A stretch of DNA of 64,000 nt from Lentisphaeria bacterium (GTDB lineage: Bacteria > Verrucomicrobiota > Lentisphaeria > Victivallales > Victivallaceae), in the NCBI GenBank assembly GCA_017450705.1, contig JAFSTC010000093.1, positions 21,072 to 85,071 of the forward strand, in the 5' to 3' direction. The first letter of the stretch is position 1. Every line of letters starts with the position of its first letter. The notes under the pieces were generated by a model that saw only the letters and a program-made list of their open reading frames with translations, was not told the DNA's origin and ran no database searches. Both the position numbers and the translations under genes were made by a program. Below are positions 1-7,961 of this stretch, in pieces.

Positions 1-1107
1 TCCTTCCTTCACGTGTCCCGCCCCGAGATCGATCTCGAGCCGGGCATCGATCTTCACGACGACCGGGTCTACGCCCAGGCGAAGACCGCCTTCGACCGGC
101 TGTGCCGCGAAGTCCCCCTGATCACGGACAGGGAGAAGCATCTCTACATCTACCAGCTTGAAATGAACAAGCGCGTGCAGACCGGCGTCATCGGCGCGGC
201 CGCCGCGGCGGATTACCGTTCCGGCGTCATCAAAAAACACGAACGCACCCGCGCCGACAAGGAGGACGACAGAACAAGGCACGTGATGACGCTGCGCTCC
301 CACACGGGCCCGGCGTTCTTCACCTACCGGGATTCCGCCGCCATCGACCGGGTCGTCGCCGAAGAGACGGCGAAAAAGCCGCTGGTCAACTTCACCGCTC
401 CCGACGGGATCCGCCACACCCTGTGGCGGGTCGACGCCGGAAAGAGCCGGGAACTGGCCGCGCTCTTCGAAAAGGAAGTCCCCGTGTTCTACATCGCCGA
501 CGGCCATCACCGCAGCGCCGCCGCCGCCCGCACCGCGGCGGAATGCGCCCCCAAAAATCCGGCCCACACGGGGAAGGAGGACTACAATTTCTTCCTCGCC
601 GTGGCCTTTCCCGCCGACCAGCTGGCGATCCTGCCCTACAACCGGGTGGTGAAGAGCCTCAACGGGCATACGAAGGAGCAGTTCCTCAAGGCGCTGGACT
701 GGGATTTCGCCGTCACGCCCGCGCCGGACGGGGAAGTGGCACGTCCCGGGGAGTTCAAGTTTTATCTCGACCATGCCTGGTATCTGGCCCGGCCGAGATT
801 CGACATCGCGAAACTCGGGGTCATCGGCAGTCTCGACGTGAGCTGGCTCCAGGACCGGGTCCTCGCCCCGCTGCTGGGGATCGCGGATCCCCGCACCAGT
901 CCCGACATCGACTTCATCGGCGGCATCCGCGGCACGGGCGAACTGGTGCGCCGGGTGGATTCCGGGCGCGGCGCCGTCGCCTTCTCGATGCACGCCGTGA
1001 CCGTTGACCAGCTCATGGCCATCGCCGACGCGGGGGAGATCATGCCCCCCAAATCCACCTGGTTCGAACCGAAACTGCGGGACGGACTGGTGTCGCACAA
1101 CTTCTGA
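1..1107 (+). CDS. DUF1015 family protein, 5' end cut by the window
   Basis: The reading frame is open from base 1. The codons before the GTG at 13 read S-F-L-H and continue into V-S-R-P-E-I-D-L, which fits the usual DUF1015 start region, so the GTG is an internal valine and the true start lies upstream of the window. The family is about 400 residues and roughly 368 are present. The central I-A-D-G-H-H-R motif is typical of the family. Biochemical function is unknown. It is the first visible gene of a + strand housekeeping run and tsaD follows after 26 nt. Confidence 0.85.
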   Translation, partial: SFLHVSRPEIDLEPGIDLHDDRVYAQAKTAFDRLCREVPLITDREKHLYIYQLEMNKRVQTGVIGAAAAADYRSGVIKKHERTRADKEDDRTRHVMTLRSHTGPAFFTYRDSAAIDRVVAEETAKKPLVNFTAPDGIRHTLWRVDAGKSRELAALFEKEVPVFYIADGHHRSAAAARTAAECAPKNPAHTGKEDYNFFLAVAFPADQLAILPYNRVVKSLNGHTKEQFLKALDWDFAVTPAPDGEVARPGEFKFYLDHAWYLARPRFDIAKLGVIGSLDVSWLQDRVLAPLLGIADPRTSPDIDFIGGIRGTGELVRRVDSGRGAVAFSMHAVTVDQLMAIADAGEIMPPKSTWFEPKLRDGLVSHNF

Positions 1108-1133
1108 CGATCCCGGAGCGGTTTGAAAGGAAA

Positions 1134-2198
1134 ATGAGTCTGATCCTCGGCATAGAGAGCAGCTGCGACGAGACCGCGGCGGCGGTGGTGGAAGACGGTT
1201 TCACCGTGAGGTCCAGCGTCATCGCGTCCCAGATCGCGACCCACGCGCCCCACGGGGGCGTCGTCCCCGAACTGGCGGCACGGGAGCATCTCAAGGCCCT
1301 CACCCCCGTGGTGACGGCCGCCCTCGAACAGGCCGGGACATCCCTGAAAGAGCTCGACGCCGTCGCCGTCACCCAGGGCCCGGGGCTCATCCCCGCGCTG
1401 CTGGTGGGACTCAATTTCGCCAAGGGGCTGGCCGCCGCCAACAATCTTCCCCTCATCGGCGTCAATCACTTCATGGCCCACATCTGCGGCGCATTCCTCG
1501 ACGGCGGCGCGGAACAGCTCCGCTCGCCCGAAACCTATCCGCTTCTCGCGCTGGTGGTCTCCGGCGGACACACCTCTCTTGTGCTCATCAGATCCGACGG
1601 AGAGGCCTCCCAGCTGGGGTGCACCATCGACGACGCCGCGGGAGAGGCTCTTGACAAGGGCGCGAAACTGCTGGGACTGCCCTACCCCGGCGGACCCTCC
1701 ATCCAGAAGGCCGCCGTCTCGGGCGATCCCGAAAAGTACGACTTTCCCCGGCCCCTCACCGGAGCGGCGGGCAAGGCCCTGAGCCGGGAAAACCTCTACA
1801 ATTTCAGTTTCAGCGGCATCAAAACGGCCCTGCTGTACCACATGAAAGGCAGTGCCGGAAGCGATGATCCGCAGTTCATCGCCGACACGGCGGCCTGTTA
1901 TCAGCGCGCCGTGGTGGACTGTCTGGTGCGCAAGACGCTCCGGGCGGCCCGGGACACCGGCGCGCGGACCATCGTCGTCGCGGGCGGCGTCGCCTGCAAC
2001 GCCGAACTGCGGCGCCTGATGGCCGAAAAATGCCCCCGGAACGTCGCGCTGCGCATCGCGAAACCGGTCTTCTGCACCGACAACGCCGCCATGGTCGGGG
2101 GGATCGCGTGGCACAGCTTCAGGAGAAAAGAGTTCTCCCCCCTCAACGCGGATTCGTTCGCCCGGCTGCCGCGGTTCGTCCGCGTCCCGTTCATCTAA
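1134..2198 (+). CDS. tsaD: tRNA N6-adenosine threonylcarbamoyltransferase TsaD
   Basis: TsaD transfers the threonylcarbamoyl group from threonylcarbamoyl-AMP to A37 of ANN-decoding tRNAs, working with TsaB and TsaE in the cytoplasm. The 354-residue protein has the ASKHA-type start G-I-E-S-S-C-D-E, the metal-binding H-x3-H in N-H-F-M-A-H near residue 115, the V-S-G-G-H-T-S nucleotide loop and a C-terminal G-G-V-A-C-N block. Length is normal for the bacterial family. The ATG is preceded by GAAAGGA. It sits in a compact run with gph and cca, so three tRNA or general housekeeping functions share a transcript. Confidence 0.96.
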   Translation: MSLILGIESSCDETAAAVVEDGFTVRSSVIASQIATHAPHGGVVPELAAREHLKALTPVVTAALEQAGTSLKELDAVAVTQGPGLIPALLVGLNFAKGLAAANNLPLIGVNHFMAHICGAFLDGGAEQLRSPETYPLLALVVSGGHTSLVLIRSDGEASQLGCTIDDAAGEALDKGAKLLGLPYPGGPSIQKAAVSGDPEKYDFPRPLTGAAGKALSRENLYNFSFSGIKTALLYHMKGSAGSDDPQFIADTAACYQRAVVDCLVRKTLRAARDTGARTIVVAGGVACNAELRRLMAEKCPRNVALRIAKPVFCTDNAAMVGGIAWHSFRRKEFSPLNADSFARLPRFVRVPFI

Positions 2199-2219
2199 CA
2201 ATCTTTTCTAGAGGAAGAT

Positions 2220-2858
2220 ATGCCGAAACTTGCTGCATTTGACCTTGACGGAACATTGATCGACTCCCATCTGGACCTGGCCGGGGCGGTCAATTACATG
2301 CGTTCCACCATGGGCCTGGAACCCCTGGAAGCGGAGCGGATCGTTCATTTCATCGGCGGCGGCGCCGTCTCCATCGTGCGCCGGGCCATCGCCGACGCGG
2401 AGATCGACTTCAACGAGGCCTTCCGCCGCATGCGCTCCTTTTACTACGACCACATCACCGACACGACGACGCTCTATCCCGGGGTCACCGCGGGGCTGAA
2501 ACAGCTCGCCTCCGCCGGGACGAAGGTGGCGCTGGTCACCAACAAACCCGCCGGAGAGACCGAGAAGATCCTGCGCCAGCTCAACATCGCGGAGCTCTTT
2601 TCGGACGTCATCGGCGGCGATTCGGATTTCGCCCTCAAGCCGGAGCCGGACGCGCTGCTCTTCCTCAAAAACAAATACGGCTTCTCCAACGACGACTGCT
2701 GGATGATCGGCGACCATTACACCGATCTCGAAGCAGGCCGCCGGGCCGGATTCCGGCGGATCTTCGTCACCTACGGCTTCGGCGAGACCGGGAGCGAGAC
2801 GCCCGACTACACCGCGGACTCCTTCCCCGACGTCAACCTCATCCTGAGCGGATTCTGA
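2220..2858 (+). CDS. gph: HAD-family phosphoglycolate phosphatase-like hydrolase
   Basis: A 212-residue haloacid dehalogenase hydrolase with motif I D-L-D-G-T at residues 8-12 (nucleophile D8, acid D10), motif II in V-T-N-K-P and motif III/IV in G-D-H-Y-T-D-L-E-A-G. The layout is that of the Gph/PpaX subgroup, which removes phosphate from 2-phosphoglycolate, a by-product of DNA repair and oxygenase reactions. Substrate cannot be fixed from sequence alone. An AGAGGAAG ribosome site precedes the ATG. Its TGA is followed directly by the ATG of the CCA-adding enzyme, so the two are translationally linked. Confidence 0.85.
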   Translation: MPKLAAFDLDGTLIDSHLDLAGAVNYMRSTMGLEPLEAERIVHFIGGGAVSIVRRAIADAEIDFNEAFRRMRSFYYDHITDTTTLYPGVTAGLKQLASAGTKVALVTNKPAGETEKILRQLNIAELFSDVIGGDSDFALKPEPDALLFLKNKYGFSNDDCWMIGDHYTDLEAGRRAGFRRIFVTYGFGETGSETPDYTADSFPDVNLILSGF

Positions 2859-4232
2859 ATGTTCGGCGATCCTCTCAAACGGGAGACCCTGTCGGCGGTC
2901 AGGAGCCTCGCCGCCCGGTTCCGGGAGCGGGGATACGCCCTCTGCGTCGTCGGCGGAGCGGTACGGGACATGGTCTCCGGCCGGACGCCGGCGGACGTGG
3001 ATCTCGTCACCTCCGCGACACCCGATGAGATATTCGCCCTCTTTCCCGAATCGAAGCTCACCGGCGCCTGTTTCGGCGTGGTGCGTCTGCGCGCGGAGGG
3101 CCGGGAGTTCGAAGTCGCCTCGGCCCGCCTCGAGCGCGGCAGCATGGACGGCCGCCATCCGGAAAAGGTCCGGTACACCCGGGACCTGGACACCGACGCC
3201 CTGCGGCGGGACTTCACCGTCAACGCCATGCGCTGGGACCCTCTCTCGGAGGAGCTTTCCGACCCCGCGGGCGGTCAAAAGGATCTGGCCTGCGGCCTCA
3301 TCCGGACCGTCGGAGATCCCGGGATCCGGTTCGAAGAGGACTATCTGCGCATGCTCCGGGCGGTGCGCTTTGCCTCCACGCTCGGTTTCGAGATCGAACC
3401 GGCCGCCTTCGCCGCGATCCGCGCCCTGGCTCCCCGCTGCGCGGAGCTCTCCGGAGAACGCATTCGGGAGGAACTGACCCGCATGCTGACCGGCCGCTTC
3501 CCCGACCGGGCCCTGACGCTCCTCGAGGAAACGGGCCTGCTTCAGGCCGTTCTGCCCGAAGCGGCGGCGATGAAGGGCGTCCGGCAGCCGGAAGAATTCC
3601 ACCCCGAGGGCGACGTCTTCGAGCACACCCGGCTCATGCTGCGCCGCATGGTCTGTCCCGACGAGCTTCTCGCCTGGAGCGTTCTGCTCCACGACGTCGG
3701 CAAGCCCGGGACGGCCTCGGTCGATCCCGACGGCCGGATCCGCTTTTTCGGCCACGAGGAACTGGGGGAAAAGATCGTGCATGCCGTCGCCGAAAGGCTG
3801 CATTTCTCCACCGCCGCCCGGGACGCGATCGGTCACGCCGTGAGAAATCACATGCGCATGGCCTCCGTCCGCGACATGCGGGAGCCGAAGCTGAAAAGAC
3901 TGCTCGCGGAAGAGCATTTCGGCATGGAGCTGGAACTGCACCGGCTGGACTGTCTTTCGAGCCACGGCTTCATGGAGACCTTTCTCTTCCTCCTCGATGC
4001 GCTGTCGGAAAGACCGGACCGCGCCCTGCCCGACCCCTGGGTCCGGGGCCGGGATCTGCTGGCAGAAGGGTTCCGGCCCTCGCCCGCCTTCGGGAAAGTC
4101 CTTTCATCCGTATTCGACCGCCAGCTCGCGGGCGGATTTGCCGACCGCGCCGCGGCGCTGGATTTCGCCTGCCGCGCCCTGCGGGAGGCCGCAGATGTTT
4201 CAGAAAAATGTTCCGTAAACACTCAACTATAA
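2859..4232 (+). CDS. cca: CCA tRNA nucleotidyltransferase with HD domain
   Basis: A 457-residue class II nucleotidyltransferase that adds or repairs the 3' CCA end of tRNA. The head domain shows G-G-A-V-R-D at 32-37 and the catalytic D-V-D at 46-48, followed by the R-R-D-F-T-V-N-A-M nucleotide-binding block. An HD phosphohydrolase motif (L-L-H-D-V-G-K-P) lies near residue 277, as in many bacterial Cca/PcnB-type proteins. No poly(A) polymerase-type basic tail is seen, which favours CCA addition. The start codon abuts the gph stop codon. Confidence 0.9.
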   Translation: MFGDPLKRETLSAVRSLAARFRERGYALCVVGGAVRDMVSGRTPADVDLVTSATPDEIFALFPESKLTGACFGVVRLRAEGREFEVASARLERGSMDGRHPEKVRYTRDLDTDALRRDFTVNAMRWDPLSEELSDPAGGQKDLACGLIRTVGDPGIRFEEDYLRMLRAVRFASTLGFEIEPAAFAAIRALAPRCAELSGERIREELTRMLTGRFPDRALTLLEETGLLQAVLPEAAAMKGVRQPEEFHPEGDVFEHTRLMLRRMVCPDELLAWSVLLHDVGKPGTASVDPDGRIRFFGHEELGEKIVHAVAERLHFSTAARDAIGHAVRNHMRMASVRDMREPKLKRLLAEEHFGMELELHRLDCLSSHGFMETFLFLLDALSERPDRALPDPWVRGRDLLAEGFRPSPAFGKVLSSVFDRQLAGGFADRAAALDFACRALREAADVSEKCSVNTQL

Positions 4233-4254
4233 CAAAAGGGGGGCTTTCGTCATC

Positions 4255-5250
4255 ATGGAAAGGAAACTCAAACTTGCGCTCATCGGCGCCCGGGGTCACG
4301 TGGGATATGTCTTCAAAGCCCTTCCCGATCTGCCCGAAGTGGATCTCTGCGCCGTCTCGTCCGGCAGCGGGGAATCCGCCGAACCGCTGGTGAAGAACGC
4401 GGAGGCCAGGGGGTTTTCGCCCCGGGTCTTCGACGATTACCTCGCCATGCTGGATGCGGAAAAGCCCGACGTCGTCTCCGTCTGCGGCCCCTTCGAGCTC
4501 CACGCGAAAATGTGCTGCGAAGCTCTGGAACGCGGCATCAGCGTCTTCTGCGAAAAGCCCATCGCCCTCGAACTCGGGGACCTCGACCGGATCCGCGCCG
4601 CCTACGACCGCTGCGACAAGGAAAAGACAAAGATCATTTCCATGGTGGGCTACCGGGGCGAGGCCCCCTTCCGGACCGCTTACGACGCCGTGAAGCGCGG
4701 TCTCGTCGGCAAGGTGAAGATGGTCAACACCCGCAAATCCTACAAGCTGGGGGTCCGCCCGGATTACTACCACGCCCGGGCCACCTACGGCGGGACCATC
4801 CCCTGGGTCGGCAGCCACGCGCTGGACTGGATCTACTGGATGGGCGGCAACGCCAACTTCAAAACGGTCCAGGCCATCCACGACACCGCGGACAACCGCG
4901 GCAACGGCGATCTTGAAATGACCGCGCTGTTCACCTGCGTTCTGGAGAACAACGTCATGGGCAGCGCCTCCATCGACTACCTGCGTCCGGCGGCGGCGCC
5001 GACCCACGGCGACGATCAGGTCCGGGTCGCGGGAACGCTCGGCGTCGTCGAAGTCATGCACGGCAAAGTCACGCTCATCACCGAAACCGAGGCAAAAGAG
5101 CTGGAACTTCTCCCGGAACGCGGCATCTTCTACGATTTCGCGCGGCATCTTCTTTACGGCGAGCCCTGCGTGGTGGACGCGGAAGCGACCTTCGAACTCA
5201 CGCGGGCGTGCCTCGCGGCCCGGGACTGCGCGGACAGAAACCGCATCTGA
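4255..5250 (+). CDS. Gfo/Idh/MocA family oxidoreductase
   Basis: A 331-residue NAD(P)-dependent sugar or inositol dehydrogenase-like protein. The N-terminus is a Rossmann fold with a G-A-R-G-H-V-G dinucleotide loop at about 11-17, and the family signature E-K-P is at 100-102. The C-terminal half is the alpha/beta substrate domain with a G-S-H-A-L-D-W segment carrying the likely catalytic histidine. No signal peptide, so cytoplasmic. The substrate is unknown; members act on polyols, inositols, glycosides or UDP-sugars. It lies 22 nt after cca and 22 nt before radC. Confidence 0.85.
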   Translation: MERKLKLALIGARGHVGYVFKALPDLPEVDLCAVSSGSGESAEPLVKNAEARGFSPRVFDDYLAMLDAEKPDVVSVCGPFELHAKMCCEALERGISVFCEKPIALELGDLDRIRAAYDRCDKEKTKIISMVGYRGEAPFRTAYDAVKRGLVGKVKMVNTRKSYKLGVRPDYYHARATYGGTIPWVGSHALDWIYWMGGNANFKTVQAIHDTADNRGNGDLEMTALFTCVLENNVMGSASIDYLRPAAAPTHGDDQVRVAGTLGVVEVMHGKVTLITETEAKELELLPERGIFYDFARHLLYGEPCVVDAEATFELTRACLAARDCADRNRI

Positions 5251-5272
5251 CGAAAGACCGGAGGGGGGAATC

Positions 5273-6001
5273 ATGGACAGCTCCGGACACCGTCAGCGTC
5301 TGCGCAACCGCTTTTCCTCCCGCGGGATCGACAGTCTTCAGGAGTACGAGCTCATCGAGCTCCTGCTCACCTATGCGATCCCGCGCCGGGATGTCAAACC
5401 GCTGGCAAAACTCCTGACCGAGCGTTTCGGGGATGCTTCGGGCGTCGTCAACGCCTCGGCGCAGGAGCTTCTCTCCGTTCCGGGCATGGGGCCCGGCGCG
5501 GTGACGTTTCTCGTCTTCATCCGCTCACTGCTGACCAAATGTCTGGAGAAAAAACTGCGGAAGCAGAAGGAGATCAACTCCGTGGACGACGTCGGCGATT
5601 TTCTCCGCATGAAGATCGGCAGCGGAAAGAAGGAAACGCTCATGGTCCTCTACCTGGACTCCCGCCGTCATCTGATCGACTACGAACTCTACCCGGGAAC
5701 GGTGGATCACACGTCGGTCTACGCACGGGAGATCACGGAGCGCTCCCTGCTCTGCCACGCCTGCGGCATCATTCTGGCGCACAACCATCCCAGCGGGAAC
5801 TGCGAACCGTCGGAGGAAGACATCTCCCTCACCCGGAATCTCAAGGAGACCCTCGCCCGGCTGGGCATAACCCTGGTCGATCACGTGATCGTTTCTCCGG
5901 GAGAGTGCCGCAGTTTTGCACGGCTGCTCAAGGATATCCCGATGCCGCTGAACATCTGCGCCGTCTGCGGCGACACCCCGGAGAAAAAGGAGCTTTCCTG
6001 A
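5273..6001 (+). CDS. radC: RadC/JAB domain DNA repair-associated protein
   Basis: A 242-residue RadC-family protein. Residues 60-80 form a helix-hairpin-helix-like segment (S-V-P-G-M-G-P-G) and the C-terminal JAMM metalloprotease-like motif is complete: H170-N-H172-P-S-G, then S-E-E-D with D183. The family is widespread, but its catalytic role is not settled and the old link to DNA repair is weak. It ends 13 nt from the convergent DUF721 gene and closes the first + strand operon. Confidence 0.92.
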   Translation: MDSSGHRQRLRNRFSSRGIDSLQEYELIELLLTYAIPRRDVKPLAKLLTERFGDASGVVNASAQELLSVPGMGPGAVTFLVFIRSLLTKCLEKKLRKQKEINSVDDVGDFLRMKIGSGKKETLMVLYLDSRRHLIDYELYPGTVDHTSVYAREITERSLLCHACGIILAHNHPSGNCEPSEEDISLTRNLKETLARLGITLVDHVIVSPGECRSFARLLKDIPMPLNICAVCGDTPEKKELS

Positions 6002-6014
6002 ACTCCGTTCCCGG

Positions 6015-6446
6015 TCAGCGCCCCCCGGGGACGGAACGCCCCTTCCGGCCCCCGCTGACCAGCCGGATCTCGCGGCAGAAATCCTGTCCGAAATCGGCGG
6101 CGATCCGAGAGCGGATCAGCTCGAGACTGGGGGAGAGCATGCTCATCAGGCCGCTGTGGGGGACCGTCAGCGTGAGAACGCCGTCCCTGAGACCGCCCAG
6201 GGTCAAATATTTTTCCAGCGCCTCGCCGCAATAGGTGTGCCAGTCGGCGGCAAGCCGGGCGTAATCGGCAAGCTCGTTCCCCCGGAGACCGTCCAGCACC
6301 CTGTCCAGCGCATCGGCCAGCGGAGCTCCGGGGGCGGTGTGAGCGGCCATCTCCGTGCGGGCGGCCTCCTCGCCGTACCAGTCCCGGAGCAGTCCGTAGC
6401 GGACGGCGCGGTCCCTCCGGCGGCGGCTGTTGATCCTGATATCCAT
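6015..6446 (-). CDS. DUF721 (DciA-like) protein
   Basis: A 143-residue DUF721 protein. DciA proteins of this family load or chaperone the replicative helicase DnaB in bacteria that lack DnaC or DnaI. The conserved part (L-T-L-G-G-L-R-D-G-V-L-T-L-T-V onward to L-I-R-S-R-I-A-A-D-F-G) is in the C-terminal half, and the N-terminus is basic (R-I-N-S-R-R-R-R-D-R). The ATG at 6446 (M-D-I-R-I-N) is chosen rather than a longer in-frame extension because the longer one overlaps the upstream exported protein. It is the last gene of the V-ATPase operon. Confidence 0.75.
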   Translation of the reverse strand: MDIRINSRRRRDRAVRYGLLRDWYGEEAARTEMAAHTAPGAPLADALDRVLDGLRGNELADYARLAADWHTYCGEALEKYLTLGGLRDGVLTLTVPHSGLMSMLSPSLELIRSRIAADFGQDFCREIRLVSGGRKGRSVPGGR

Positions 6447-6451
6447 CGCCG

Positions 6452-6823
6452 TCACATGTTGACTTCCACGCCGATCATGTACACCGGCAGAAGAAGCGTG
6501 TGCACCACCAGCTTGCAGGGAGCGATGCACCCCTTGATGGTGTAGATCACCCCCGAACGGAATCCGCCGAAGGGGTACCCGAAGGACATTTTGCCCAGAC
6601 CGTAGGGAAGATAGACCAGTTCGAGAACGTCCTTGCCCATCTTGACAAGTCCCGTCCCCGTGTTTTTGGCGGCGCGCAGAACATACGGCGAGGCCGCCTG
6701 GGCCACCTTGATGGCGATGGGGGCGAGGATGGCGATGGTCACGGGGTCGATCGCCCGGGCCGGCTGCGGGCAAAGCAGCAGCAGAGACACCGTCAGCAGC
6801 AGGATTTTCAAAGATCGATTCAT
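6452..6823 (-). CDS. small exported protein of unknown function
   Basis: A 123-residue protein with a clear Sec signal peptide (M-N-R-S-L-K, hydrophobic run, then P-A-R-A cleavage site near residue 24). The mature part has one hydrophobic stretch near residues 27-47 and a glycine- and tyrosine-rich middle (F-G-Y-P-F-G-G-F). A second hydrophobic run near the C-terminus could associate with a membrane. I recognise no family. A GGGAG ribosome site precedes the ATG. It is 13 nt after the thioredoxin-fold gene and 5 nt before the DUF721 gene, so it is co-transcribed. Confidence 0.65.
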   Translation of the reverse strand: MNRSLKILLLTVSLLLLCPQPARAIDPVTIAILAPIAIKVAQAASPYVLRAAKNTGTGLVKMGKDVLELVYLPYGLGKMSFGYPFGGFRSGVIYTIKGCIAPCKLVVHTLLLPVYMIGVEVNM

Positions 6824-6836
6824 GGACCGCTGCTCC

Positions 6837-7961
6837 CTATTTCAGTTCCTTTGAGAGTTTTTCGATGACGAGGAAATGCTTTTTCACCATTCCCGCAAGA
6901 GCCTTGCTCTTGCCCGTGAGCAACTCCTCGGCCCGGGCCGCCTCGGCCGCCGCGAGTCCCGGACGGCCGCAGTAGTGGAGGAGCCGCGCGTAGGACAAGT
7001 GGGCGAACCCTTCCTCCCGGGCGTCCTTGAACTTCGGGGAAGAGGCCGCCGTCTTCGCAAGGAGAAGCGCCCCCTCGGGGCACATGTTTGCGATGGGCGT
7101 GTTCATCTCCCGGGAGACCTGGGCCATGAGCAGCGCGGGCTTGTCCCGGAATTTTTCGGCCATGGTCCGGAAGACCGGCAGAACGGGCCGCTCCGGAGCC
7201 GCCTGCCGCTGGAAACGCAGTTTGAAGTCGTACAGCGCGAAAGCCGAGGGATCCGCCGCGATGGCCCGGTCGATCTCCCGGAAGGCGGCATCCGCATCCT
7301 TGAGCCGGCGCCACAGGAGATTGCATTTGAGCCCGACCAGCTCCGCGTTGGCCGGCTCGAACTTCTGCTCTTTTCCGATGGCCTCGACCGCCTCGCGGTA
7401 TTTCCGGGCCTTGAGCAGACCGTCCAGTTCCACCGTGAACTTCTCCCGCCGGGAGGCATCGGCGATCCGGTACTTTCCCGACGCCATTTCACCGAGCAGA
7501 ACGGGCAGCTGCTCGAATTTGCCGCGCCACGCAAGCTCGCCTTTGGCCGTGATGACCGCGGCGAAGGGGATCCTTTCGAACTTGCCGCTCAGCAGGCCGA
7601 AAAGATCCGACTTGAGGTCGAACATCACCGGGATGGAGACATCCTTCCACGCGGGCACATCGCCGGGATTTTTGGGGAGCCCCGGAGAGGAAAAGAAAAC
7701 GCCGATCCCCTGCTTCCGCAGATTTTCGGCCGTCTTCACGACCCGGCCGAGCGTCAGCACATCCGGGACGGCGGGCGTGATGAAGAGCACCGCCATGGTC
7801 TTTTTACCGAGCCACTGCTCCACGGGAGCCGGGACATTCCTGTACCAGACGCCGACGGGGAACTTCTCCACCCGGTCCCCGATGGCCAGAGGCGCCGAAA
7901 AGCACGTGCCCGGCAGCAGGATCAATGCCGCGATGACCGCAGCTGGAAACACCCTTTTCAT
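6837..7961 (-). CDS. exported thioredoxin-fold protein lacking the CXXC motif
   Basis: A 374-residue protein with a signal peptide (cleavage near C-F-S-A, residues 20-23). Residues 25-165 look like a TlpA/AhpC thioredoxin fold, but where the redox motif should be (A-V-L-F-I-T-P-A-V-P-D-V) there are no cysteines, so thiol oxidoreductase activity is not expected. Residues 175-374 are helical and TPR-like, repeating pattern E-A-x-x-A. Likely a periplasmic scaffold or binding protein; this is inference. Its ATG overlaps the murB-ddl stop (ATGA), which implies translational coupling. Confidence 0.65.
   Translation of the reverse strand: MKRVFPAAVIAALILLPGTCFSAPLAIGDRVEKFPVGVWYRNVPAPVEQWLGKKTMAVLFITPAVPDVLTLGRVVKTAENLRKQGIGVFFSSPGLPKNPGDVPAWKDVSIPVMFDLKSDLFGLLSGKFERIPFAAVITAKGELAWRGKFEQLPVLLGEMASGKYRIADASRREKFTVELDGLLKARKYREAVEAIGKEQKFEPANAELVGLKCNLLWRRLKDADAAFREIDRAIAADPSAFALYDFKLRFQRQAAPERPVLPVFRTMAEKFRDKPALLMAQVSREMNTPIANMCPEGALLLAKTAASSPKFKDAREEGFAHLSYARLLHYCGRPGLAAAEAARAEELLTGKSKALAGMVKKHFLVIEKLSKELK

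Noticed and set aside
13..15. GTG as the start codon of the DUF1015 gene
   Set aside because: The frame is open and family-like upstream of it, so it is an internal valine.
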